Below, piece after piece: positions 18,101 through 24,306 of a DNA stretch of 48,476 nucleotides. A model generated the notes under the pieces. That model saw only the letters and a program-made list of their open reading frames with translations. It was not told the origin of the DNA and did not search any database. Numbering within the stretch: position 1 is the first letter of the stretch; each line of letters opens with the position of its first letter. Source of the stretch: an uncultured Coriobacteriaceae bacterium (lineage in GTDB: Bacteria > Actinomycetota > Coriobacteriia > Coriobacteriales > Eggerthellaceae); contig USAB01000004.1 in NCBI GenBank assembly GCA_900552585.1, positions 1-48,476 of the forward strand. The letters are read 5' to 3'. A program made the translations under genes and the position numbers.

Positions 18101-19023
18101 CTGATGACTTTTCATCGACATCGGTTGGGGAATTCGACGGGGAACCGATGGCCCTCTTGAAAGGTCTGCTCGAACATGAGGAAATCGCGCTAGATACCCT
18201 CACGAGCTTTGCGAACGCGCTGGATAAGCCATTTCCCCAATTTAAGTGCCCGAACTGCGCGTCCGAACGCATAGCGGCTACGATAAGTTCGGGGCTATTG
18301 TCCGTTACTGCGGATAACCTATCGAACATGAGGGCTGACTACCCGGACTTGGTGCCGCTTTTCGCCTCGCAAGATCTTGCGTCATACGTTGAGCTAGTTG
18401 CGCCCGAAGGTGCGGTGATGCCGAAATGCACCTTTATCGACAATGAGGCGCTGGAGCTGTTTGGGATGAACGACCTCGACCCGCGTCTGCTTTTGAAGCT
18501 GGTCGATAGTCTAAGCGCACCCATACCCCTGGCGAAAAAGTATCCCGATGCGGTGAATGTGGAGATCATCGAGAAAGGGAAGTTCAACGGAGACAATTCG
18601 AATTTTTCGGCTGTGTATGAGTCGGCCGATAAGAAATTACGCGCCGCACTCTCGAAGGTACTAGTCAACAGTCCAAGAAGCGCTGAATCTACTGTGCTCC
18701 CGTACGATCTCGCGGTCAATGTAATCAGGCAGCTGGCTGGAAACCGAGATGAGGCGAAGCAATTCCTCGCGGATAGAGTTCGAAATGACCGGCCGCATAT
18801 GGGCAGAAAAAGCGTTGCCAACCTCGCCGCTGCTGGTGGTCTGGACGACTATGCTCGTCTTATCGGGACAGAGAAAAGAAGCATCTCCATTGAGGTTGGC
18901 TCTGCGGATAGGGCTCTTATTCGAGCGCTGGAAGAGAAGGGGCTTTGCGGAAAGCTTTCCGATACTGCCAGCGAAGATGGGAAGCGCGTTCTTTATGCAA
19001 AGGGGTACTCGAAAAGACTTTGA
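15193..19023 (+). CDS. YobI-like membrane P-loop NTPase, putative defence protein
   Basis: 1276-residue STAND/KAP-like NTPase. Walker A GPYGAGKST is at about 46-54 and Walker B VVVFEDLD at about 245-252. Between them are two hydrophobic helices (about 146-165 and 175-194), so the NTPase loop is membrane-anchored. A charged coiled coil follows near 430-470, and the remaining about 800 residues look alpha-helical and repetitive. The start at 15193 overlaps the ISP stop (TAATG) with GGAAGGCGGA upstream; an in-frame ATG at 15175 lies inside the ISP gene. YobI/KAP NTPases are known from defence islands, but I know of no established mechanism. Coupling to a Type ISP enzyme suggests a joint role. 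Confidence 0.72.
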   Translation: MVQERGGGKVQALHPALLDDEKMSPYLDELSFALSDPEVTNIAISGPYGAGKSTVVDTWEHRELEKAKGTKGKSQPWVHISLAEFAGEDGSEASIEGDVRRSTSNVGSRDIESELINQLIFKLRPGNAPKSRFGITEDSARLKDAGKALFVAIAVGLTVALLLGWGNESLPWMHGICAAILFPAWLACVFIVAYQGVKTHSVTRILKRLKLFNAEVEIFGDKDDPAFDRYMDDIVYLLVASKNNVVVFEDLDRFSDVAVFEKLRRVNELANARKAEFARRRPRNLLMRFRRGESDKTERLRFVYLVRDSLFKNPKDRTKFFDLIIPVVPFVDPSNSFDVLHSGLRGVGIEPSEEFLYQLSLYVDDPRILKDICNESYHYAKSLVVKGKEPKNWDYDKLVAMVAYKVLFPEDYERLQVREGYVFALFQQQQQLAEGEHAKLAENVKKLEEEIKEIESRTQLNEEELKLLYSLTDSSMRRSICNDISNDFNKQFASVNELIEAIKNKSRVRDAEANAIAALGEEGAEYSLRLEAISGKGNRTVDAIRTKIASVNQQALRTDRESLADLLGSINNLDDFFSPKQENDAEEGYTQQVVQSKYFPMIRFLIVQGYIDEDYSLYMSNQYDEGLSSEDREFLNSVLCRFAPNPTQNIEQPNSVIIRLKGSQLARPSARNYSLLHELLERGPSEKLSKFVAGIAHDRDYAFVVSYVLSDKLSEEVYPVLAKGYADCVVEAMRDTAIEDDIKRSFCKCMMSSEKSRGLIEQSAEAIAEFAAKDPLFISPTGIADVSAFNKSLKTIGYLAEKIDFEKADQRVLSFVVSEKMFPPRADMILGCVGSLFFGGTVSLSNLNNILVDAGNNKIMRSLRDYAFANIETYLSSLLEDENGNLADNDTAIQAVLNKIPETASELADEYVAKLANSVQQLNTINERAYWTFLVESSKCANTTENLCQYISNLGFDDELARYIELSGVPDDFSSTSVGEFDGEPMALLKGLLEHEEIALDTLTSFANALDKPFPQFKCPNCASERIAATISSGLLSVTADNLSNMRADYPDLVPLFASQDLASYVELVAPEGAVMPKCTFIDNEALELFGMNDLDPRLLLKLVDSLSAPIPLAKKYPDAVNVEIIEKGKFNGDNSNFSAVYESADKKLRAALSKVLVNSPRSAESTVLPYDLAVNVIRQLAGNRDEAKQFLADRVRNDRPHMGRKSVANLAAAGGLDDYARLIGTEKRSISIEVGSADRALIRALEEKGLCGKLSDTASEDGKRVLYAKGYSKRL

Positions 19024-19040
19024 AGTTGATGTTGAGTAAC

Positions 19041-19068
19041 GCCCGCCTCCCCGGATGGGGAGGCGGGC
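19041..19068 (+). terminator. strong hairpin after the ISP-NTPase operon
   Basis: A perfect 12-bp stem (arm GCCCGCCTCCCC, loop GGAT) starts 17 bases after the NTPase stop. No T-run follows, so it may act as an mRNA end stabiliser or factor-dependent terminator. Confidence 0.6.
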
Positions 19069-19092
19069 CGCCGGGGCGCCCCGTGGAGGTCG

Positions 19093-19442
19093 CTACAGGG
19101 CGGAGAGCGTGTTGCGGTGGAGCCTGAGGAATCCGCGGCTGTCGCCGAGGACCATCATGCCCACGATGTCGAACCGGATCGCGATGTCTCCCTCGCCGAA
19201 GCGCTCGAGGTAGGCGGCCGCCAAGCGCTCGAGGCCTTCGCGGTCGGCGGGGCCCTCCTCGGGGAAGCCCCGGACCCCTCGCTGATCTTCGTCGTCACGA
19301 AGACCAGATCGCCGTCCTCGCAAGCGATGAAGTCGGCTCTGTCGCTGCCGTGCACCTAGTCCCGCTCGATGACGTCGTAGCCTTTGCGGTCGAGGAAAGT
19401 TTCGATTGCCTTCGTGGCCTTCTCGTAGATCGTTGCTTCCAT
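19093..19442 (-). pseudogene. YraN-like (UPF0102) nuclease-fold protein, broken
   Basis: Starts at the ATG at 19442 with AGGAGGTCAC upstream: METATIYEK-type beginning (MEATIYEKATKAIETFL), then GYDVIERD. A TAG codon stands where YraN relatives have Trp. Reading through gives VHGSDRADFIACEDGDLVFV then TTK. A frameshift near 19262-19275 is followed by LERLAAAYLERFGEGD and RFDIVGMM, typical of the YraN C-terminus. The ExK position of the nuclease motif is TTK, so catalysis would be doubtful even if repaired. At least two lesions make this a pseudogene. Confidence 0.7.
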
Positions 19443-19983
19443 GATGTGACCTCCTAGTCTCCCGGCACGCCCCTGCGGCGAGCCTTGTGGCTCGCGTGGC
19501 GCCGGGGTTCCCGGAGCGCGCAAGGGGGAAAGCGAAACCCGCAAGGGCCCGACTTTTCGCGTCGCCGCCATGGGAACCGCAACACGAAAAGTTTTCGCGG
19601 CCCTTTCGCGCGCAGGGGTTCCCGCCGACGCTGCGCAAGTCCAAGGAGAAGCCCAGGGCGCCGCCGGGCGGGGAGGTCGCTCGGATGCGGCGGAACGCGA
19701 AGGCGAAAGGAAATCGGGTCCTAACCCGAGTGGCTTCAATCGAAATGGGCGGGCGACGTCTACAGCGCCGCGCGCATCGCTGGGCAGGGCGACTGCTTTG
19801 TTGGGTACCCTGCAGCGAACTTGATATGAGAGGGATGGGAGGTAGACGCTCTTCGCTACGGCCCATCCCGGAGGCCTGAGCTGAGGAACGGGCGGGAATG
19901 GGCTATGCTCTACGGGGCGCTGTGACACGAGAGTGTCTTGGGTGCGGCGCACGAGGATGAGGAATTCACCGAAGGAGGCTCCG
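19443..19983. other. GC-rich non-coding stretch with inverted repeats
   Basis: No convincing gene in 540 bases. ACTTTTCGCGT (19552-19562) and ACACGAAAAGT (19582-19592) form a near-perfect inverted repeat with a GTTTTCGCGG extension, and a small CGGGT/ACCCG hairpin lies near 19718-19733. Strong GC content opens frames on all strands. It could be an old intergenic or transfer-related region of a mobile element, but there is no proof. Confidence 0.4.
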
Positions 19984-20478
19984 ATGAATACGGACGGGCG
20001 GCGGGCGACGTCGGCGCCGGGCGGAATCACCTGCCGGGAGATGGCGCGCTTCTTCCGCTCTCGAGAGGACCATTACGAGTGGTCTGACAGATACATACGG
20101 GATGTCCACGATTCTCCCGTGAAGAGCGGGAGGACCGAGCGAGAGCACATGGTCTCCTGGTTCGGCGCGAACCCGACCGTAGGGTCGGGCCGGTACTCCC
20201 GGAAGAGGGGGAACAACGACGCCCGGACATGCTACAGCAGGCTCCAGAACGCCGCCTCTCTCCTCTGGATTGCCGAGGCGGTGGGCGTGGATGGCGCTTT
20301 GGTCCGGCGAGCGTACGAAGCCGCGGTCTCCTGCGGCGACAGGCGCAGGGCATGCGGGGCAATCAGACGGGAGATACCCTGGGAGTGCGTAGAGGCGGGC
20401 TACCTCGAGTTGAATGGACATTCGCTCGGAGGCCTTGTCGACCGGATATTTCGCAGGGCCGGATCAGGAAGGCGATGA
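19984..20478 (+). CDS. hypothetical protein
   Basis: 164 residues, Arg-rich, soluble, no signal peptide. GAAGGAGG lies five bases before the ATG, a strong site that decides this start over the longer frame beginning at 19933. A middle segment, ARTCYSRLQNAASLLWIAEAVGV, looks helical and amphipathic; GNNDARTCYSRL is reminiscent of polar DNA-binding surfaces, but no family is recognised. It is flanked on both sides by minus-strand relics, so it belongs to the accessory island. Confidence 0.55.
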   Translation: MNTDGRRATSAPGGITCREMARFFRSREDHYEWSDRYIRDVHDSPVKSGRTEREHMVSWFGANPTVGSGRYSRKRGNNDARTCYSRLQNAASLLWIAEAVGVDGALVRRAYEAAVSCGDRRRACGAIRREIPWECVEAGYLELNGHSLGGLVDRIFRRAGSGRR

Positions 20479-20493
20479 CCGCGTAAATACCGT

Positions 20494-20548
20494 GTAGGCT
20501 CGTGCAAACCTTCAAGGACTTGCGCGAGCATCCACACTGATTTCCGTT
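20494..20548. repeat. dispersed repeat, copy 1
   Basis: About 55 bases sharing the core TCAAGGACTT, with flanks GTARGCTCG on one side and TTTCCGTT on the other, with 23929-23981 in the same orientation. It covers the last codons and downstream flank of a winged-helix gene end read on the minus strand. Confidence 0.7.
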
Positions 20549-20783
20549 TGTCGAAAACAATCGTTCCCGAGCGGCGCATCTTGGCGAGCATGTTGCCGAC
20601 CTTGTCGTATTTTTGAGAGTCCGTGAGCTCGCTGGAGAGCGACGGGAAAACGGTCTCATTCAGCTCAAGTCGCGATGCCGTGCCGTGCTTCCTCAGGTAA
20701 TCGGCGACGAGGGCCTGGCAGTGCCCTTCCGACTTGCCGCGCGATTCGGCGTAGCTCGCCCGCGCGCCCGCGATCTCCGCGAT
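20523..20783 (-). pseudogene. C-terminal winged-helix of an AAA_4/AlbA-type ATP-binding protein
   Basis: A continuous frame encodes about 87 residues: LVADYLRKHGTASRLELNE, then LSSELTDSQKYDKVGNML, then GTIVFDKRKSVWMLA. This is the pattern of the terminal winged helix of Schlafen-like (AlbA_2/AAA_4) transcriptional regulators, which usually ends VWVLN/VWALA and a stop. Here the stop position is CAA and the frame continues. The ATPase and AlbA parts are missing, so this is a remnant. Confidence 0.55.
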
Positions 20784-20925
20784 AGAGGCAGCGCCCCGTC
20801 ATCCATGGCGATGAAGTCGATGCTGTCCGAGCCATGCGCCCAGCCTCCTCCAGGACCTCGATGCCCCTGTGCTTCAAGTACGCGCTGATTGCTTCGTGCG
20901 GCCTCTCGTCGATGCTCTTTCCCAT
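20784..20925 (-). pseudogene. second YraN-like gene, N-terminal fragment
   Basis: From the ATG at 20925 the frame reads MGKSIDERPHEAISAYLKHR, then GIEVLEE, parallel to MEATIYEKATKAIETFLDRK in the 19442 relic. A one-base shift is then needed to reach WAHGSDSIDFIAMDDGALPL, the counterpart of VHGSDRADFIACEDGDLVFV. Immediately afterwards the sequence becomes the unrelated winged-helix fragment. It is the broken N-terminal half of a paralogue and still shows the Trp that is TAG in the other copy. Confidence 0.6.
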
Positions 20926-21290
20926 GGCCGCCTGTGGGAATGTGGCGATGGGGTTTGCTGCGAGGTGCTGTGTGCCTGGGCGTTACTGGGCCGTCTGGCG
21001 GAGGAGCTACGCGTTGGCTGGCTGCTGCCAGCATCGCTGTGCGACGGGGTGCTTGTCTGGCCTCCGTGCAACGTGCGGTGGCCATGACCATGGGGCGCCC
21101 GGGCGCCTCGTGCCGTCGCGGAGTGCCCGCTGGTTGCGTGGGGGGCTCGGCATCCGTCATGGCATCGTGCCTGGTGGCGGGTTGAGAAGGTCGTTCCGCC
21201 ACCACGTTGATCGTCTCGACGGGAGGTTTGCCTATGCGGCTGTCCTTGCCTTCGGGCTCGGGGTGGGGCGGGCTGCAGACGAAAAGGCAT
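20926..21290. other. no recognisable gene
   Basis: GC-rich, with frames open on several strands but biased composition (Arg, Pro, Thr, His) and no family likeness. It is probably debris between the YraN-like relic and the ATP-grasp gene. Confidence 0.45.
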
Positions 21291-21319
21291 GGTAACGGGT
21301 ACAAGCTGTACCCGTTACC
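21291..21319. repeat. 13-bp perfect inverted repeat
   Basis: Arm GGTAACGGGTACA (21291-21303), spacer AGC, exact complement at 21307-21319. It lies about 205 bases before the ATP-grasp gene. With no T-run it is not a standard terminator. It may be an operator or the end of a lost element. Confidence 0.75.
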
Positions 21320-21524
21320 CACCTAGTTGCACTACAAAACGCTGGATGCTCTGCTTGCTGGGCGCGTGCTCACATCCAGCCGAAGCGATATACTTGACTT
21401 ATCAGCTCTGCCATTCGGCGGGGCTCCACCATTTTGCCGTGCCATAGCATGGGGCCCGATGTGGCCAAGCGTTTCGGACGCCGTGGCGGCCAATCGCTGC
21501 GGCGTCCACTGAAAGTAGCGCGCA

Positions 21525-22865
21525 ATGGATAGGCTGACCGTCATATTCCCGTCGGACAATCCCCGGACGGGGGAAGTTCTTCCAGCATGGGAGAACGAGT
21601 ACGACGGCTGCGTCCAATCGGGTCAATTTGACGTGGCCCTCTACAACGAGGACGCATATCTTCACAGCCAACCACTTGTAGTGGTTCCTCCCGCACCGCA
21701 GAAAAGCGCGTACTGCCTGCTTAGGGGGCTGCCAATGTCCGAGAAAGCATATGTTGCGCTGGCCAAGGAGCTTAAACACTACGGCTACAGGACCATCGCC
21801 AATGTAGAATCTGACTGGGCCTACGGCCATTACGATAACGACTCATATTACCTGCGTGATTACCGGCCGGAGTCGCTCACGGCTTATAGGTCTCCTTTTG
21901 ACAAAGCGCATTATTGTCCGAGTCCGTATCTCGTGAGCAAACTTGGTCCATTCGTTGTTCGCGATGCTGCTTCAATCTGGAAGGAAAACGGGCGCGCGAA
22001 GATTTTTACCCCTCCCATTACGCAGGAAGAGCTCGATGACATCATCGATGGCTTCAAGGAATCTCTCGGCGTTAACTGGGCCGCCCAGCGATGGTCTGAA
22101 AGCGTATGGCTCGAATCGGTGGAGCAGTGCTGGCAAAACGAGGGCGCACGTGCTTGTTGGCGCGCGATTTTCTTTGACGATCGGCAGGTTTGCCTGGGGC
22201 TTATCGACTCGGTAGACGAGGCTGGGGTTCCGCGCCCGCCCGAAGACCTCATTGAGAAAGCTCGGGAGGACTCGAAGCCTTTTACGGCCTTCGACTTTGC
22301 CCTGACAACGAGTGGGGTTTGGCGCATTACTCGCATGTTTGACGCGCAATTCACGGACTTGCCGATGTCGGTGGACTCTCGTGGGTACTACGAGAAACTG
22401 GGCAAGTATGTAGCCGAGGGTCCCGTCGTTCCCGAGTGGGCGTGGTGCTTGGTCGGCAAGATCGTCGACAGGAACACTGTTGGGAGAGACCATCGGGTCG
22501 TCCGTGGGACGCGCCACTTTGCTCCTGGGACAAAGGTGTATTGCCCCTGCGAACTGGGTGGTAACGGTTGGGAGCGCATTTGCGTAATCGGGGTGCCGCG
22601 CTACTCGGATAAGCTTGTGAGCATGATGATCCCCGCGACAAAGATATGCGATTTCCACCTGGAGAAGGTGACCGACAAGACCGTCATCGAGGTCATGACA
22701 AACGGTTATCTGGGCGGCGCCTTCTGCTCGATCAACCCTGCGCAGATCGGGTTCGGCTGGACTGATTCCGACGAGGACAAGAGGGACATCGAAAGCCTTG
22801 CCAAAGCGCTCAATGCTCGGTCGTGGACAGCGGGCGAGAGAGCAGAGGCCAGCCAGGTTTACTAG
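21525..22865 (+). CDS. ATP-grasp-like (R2K type) protein with C-terminal domain
   Basis: 446 residues, no signal or membrane helix. Residues about 55-100 (YCLLRGLPMSEKAYVALAKE, then HYGYRTIANVESDWAYGHY) and about 185-215 (WLESVEQCW, ARACWRAIFFDDRQVCLGLI) match the layout of R2K-clade ATP-grasp proteins, where the first segment recalls the YRGWML...Y...L...G motif. The last about 140 residues, from EWAWCLVGKI through RGTRHFAPGTKVYC to GWERICVIGV, form a second domain seen in uncharacterised proteins. ATP-grasp enzymes join a carboxylate to an amine or thiol; the substrate is unknown. The ribosome site is weak. R2K families have been proposed to act in peptide tagging or phage conflict. Confidence 0.55.
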   Translation: MDRLTVIFPSDNPRTGEVLPAWENEYDGCVQSGQFDVALYNEDAYLHSQPLVVVPPAPQKSAYCLLRGLPMSEKAYVALAKELKHYGYRTIANVESDWAYGHYDNDSYYLRDYRPESLTAYRSPFDKAHYCPSPYLVSKLGPFVVRDAASIWKENGRAKIFTPPITQEELDDIIDGFKESLGVNWAAQRWSESVWLESVEQCWQNEGARACWRAIFFDDRQVCLGLIDSVDEAGVPRPPEDLIEKAREDSKPFTAFDFALTTSGVWRITRMFDAQFTDLPMSVDSRGYYEKLGKYVAEGPVVPEWAWCLVGKIVDRNTVGRDHRVVRGTRHFAPGTKVYCPCELGGNGWERICVIGVPRYSDKLVSMMIPATKICDFHLEKVTDKTVIEVMTNGYLGGAFCSINPAQIGFGWTDSDEDKRDIESLAKALNARSWTAGERAEASQVY

Positions 22866-22900
22866 CTTTGCCATCAAGTTGGTTTATGAGGGGCTTAGGC

Positions 22901-22931
22901 GCTCTAAGGTCGCAAATTGCGACCTTAGAGC
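22901..22931. repeat. 15-bp-arm palindrome 3' of the ORF6N gene
   Basis: Perfect arms of 15 bases (arm GCTCTAAGGTCGCAA) around one central base, 17 bases beyond the ORF6N stop and between convergent genes. There is no T-run on either side. On the plus strand it reads as LRSQIATLE, which resembles the conserved ORF6N-family segment that the second palindrome encodes inside the gene. Confidence 0.85.
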
Positions 22932-22947
22932 TAGAGACCCCCATTTT

Positions 22948-23811
22948 CTACTTGCCAAGCGTGGCGACAATCGAGCCAACGATGGCGGAGTCCTCAAGCT
23001 TGGCGACGGCGAAGCTCTTCTTGCCGGCGTCCTTCAGCGACGTTCCGACCAGGTAGCCTTCGGTGCCGTCCAGGATGAGGAAGCGGTCGTTGAATGAAGC
23101 CGTGTGCTTGACCGTGAGCGTCGGGTACTGCGCATTGAAGGTCGCGACGTCGCGTGCGGTGAGGCTGGTTTTGGGATGCGTCCACACGGTGACGGAGACG
23201 CCTTGCCTCTTCTTGACGAGGATGTTGAGCGTCCCCATGTCCACGTAGCCGTCGATCAGGACGATCTCGCGCCCTGCCCTTTTCACGAGCGAGACCAGGA
23301 ACTCGAACGCGTCGTAGACCTGGCCCTCGAAGAAGACCTTCTGGCTCGGCGCCTCGTGGGCCTCCATGTAGTCGAAGACGCGCTTGAAGCGCTCGTCGGT
23401 CGAGTGCTCCAGGCTGTACAGCCTGCGGTCGATGCTCCTGACCTGCTCGAACATATGGGCGTTGTCTGCGATGAAGTGGCGCACCTCAACGAAGGCGCGC
23501 ATGATGCGGGCACTTGCGTCAATTGCGACCTTGCTGCGGAGCACGCCCGAGGGCATTGCCACGCTTTGCTCGGTGTACACATGGGGAAGGTACGTGCGGC
23601 CAATCGGAGAATCAGTGTCCTGACCTGCTAAGGTGCCAATTTGGCACCTTAGATTGTCCAGCTTCTCTCTTGTGAGGTTGAAGCGGAAGTCCTCGGGGAA
23701 GCGGTCCTCATTACGCTTGGCGGCGCGGTTGAGCGCCTTCGTCTCGACCTCATACAGTTCGGCGAGGTCGCTGTCGAGCATCACCTGTTGCCCTCGTACG
23801 GCGCAGATCAT
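22948..23811 (-). CDS. ORF6N/KilA-N-type DNA-binding protein with PLD-like C-terminus
   Basis: 287 residues from the ATG at 23811. Residues 1-95 are the ORF6N domain: VMLDSDLAELYEVETKALNR, RFPEDFRFNLT and YTEQSVAMPS. A helical linker follows (about 95-150). The C-terminal half contains VLIDGYVDMGTL and FNDRFLILDG, like the PLD-like tail of chromosomal ORF6N proteins. The usual start is probably lost: MSDKNLP at 23879 is in another frame, and a one-base shift would join it to TETSIALSSDAQIRDMICAV. So the protein may begin late or the gene may be damaged. ORF6N proteins are phage- and defence-associated; the role is unknown. Confidence 0.75.
   Translation of the reverse strand: MICAVRGQQVMLDSDLAELYEVETKALNRAAKRNEDRFPEDFRFNLTREKLDNLRCQIGTLAGQDTDSPIGRTYLPHVYTEQSVAMPSGVLRSKVAIDASARIMRAFVEVRHFIADNAHMFEQVRSIDRRLYSLEHSTDERFKRVFDYMEAHEAPSQKVFFEGQVYDAFEFLVSLVKRAGREIVLIDGYVDMGTLNILVKKRQGVSVTVWTHPKTSLTARDVATFNAQYPTLTVKHTASFNDRFLILDGTEGYLVGTSLKDAGKKSFAVAKLEDSAIVGSIVATLGK
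23628..23652. repeat. 12-bp-arm palindrome inside the ORF6N gene
   Basis: Perfect arms (CTAAGGTGCCAA and TTGGCACCTTAG) around one base. It encodes L-R-C-Q-I-G-T-L on the minus strand using CTA, AGG and TTA, codons uncommon in this GC-rich window. It differs from the 22901 palindrome only by swapped bases at matched positions in each arm. Confidence 0.88.
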
Positions 23812-23928
23812 GTCCCTGATCTGCGCATCGCTCGAGAGCGCGATTGACGTCTCTGTCTTGGGAGGTTCTTATCGGACATGGCCGTAAGGGCCCGAGATTC
23901 CGCGCGGCTCCCTTCTCGGAAGCGCCGC

Positions 23929-23981
23929 GTAAGCTCGCGTAAACCGTCAAGGACTTACGCGAGAGCCCACGTATTTCCGTT
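23929..23981. repeat. dispersed repeat, copy 2
   Basis: Counterpart of 20494-20548 (core TCAAGGACTT). On the minus strand it encodes GNTWALA followed by TAA, a natural end for the winged-helix gene type whose larger remnant lies at 20523. Only the last few codons survive here. Confidence 0.65.
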
Positions 23982-24306
23982 GCCCGCGCTCGAATCGCTG
24001 GTCGAGAGGGGATCCTCGACTGGTACGGAACCAGCAGGACCGGTCCCTCCCCGCGCTATGGCCCCCGCAGGGCAGAGTAAGCAAGGGCTCGGTCATAGCT
24101 CTGGGGCTTCTCGCAGGTTGTGGGGCGTCGAGCCCTTACCCTGGGGGAAGAGCGGGTAAGAGTAGGTCCGAGCAGGTTCGGGCAGTTGGCAGGCGGTCCT
24201 GGCGCACGCCTGCGTGAGACGAAGGCGCGTGGCTATGCCTGCGCTTTAGCTATCTTCTTGCGGATATAATGAAGGGCCGCATTGCACATTTTTATAGGAG
24301 CCGTTC
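23982..24306. other. no recognisable gene; leader of the DUF262 gene
   Basis: No coding frame is convincing. AAGGGCTCG and CGAGCCCTT form a 9-bp inverted repeat around 24083-24137. The AT-richer end (24250-24295, ATATAATG near 24263) is the likely promoter of the plus-strand DUF262 gene, whose ribosome site is TAGGAG. Confidence 0.4.

Noticed and set aside
19485..19879. Two overlapping plus-strand frames as genes
   Set aside because: Several frames are open at once because of high GC, with no start signal or similarity to known proteins.
22901..22931. Ordinary Rho-independent terminator
   Set aside because: No T-run on either strand, and its twin lies within coding sequence.
22948..23811. 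Prophage evidence from the ORF6N gene
   Set aside because: ORF6N proteins with this tail are common outside phages, and no structural or integrase gene is in the window.
23888..24159. Plus-strand Arg/Pro-rich frame as a gene
   Set aside because: No ribosome site, biased composition, and it overlaps the repeat and relic on the other strand.
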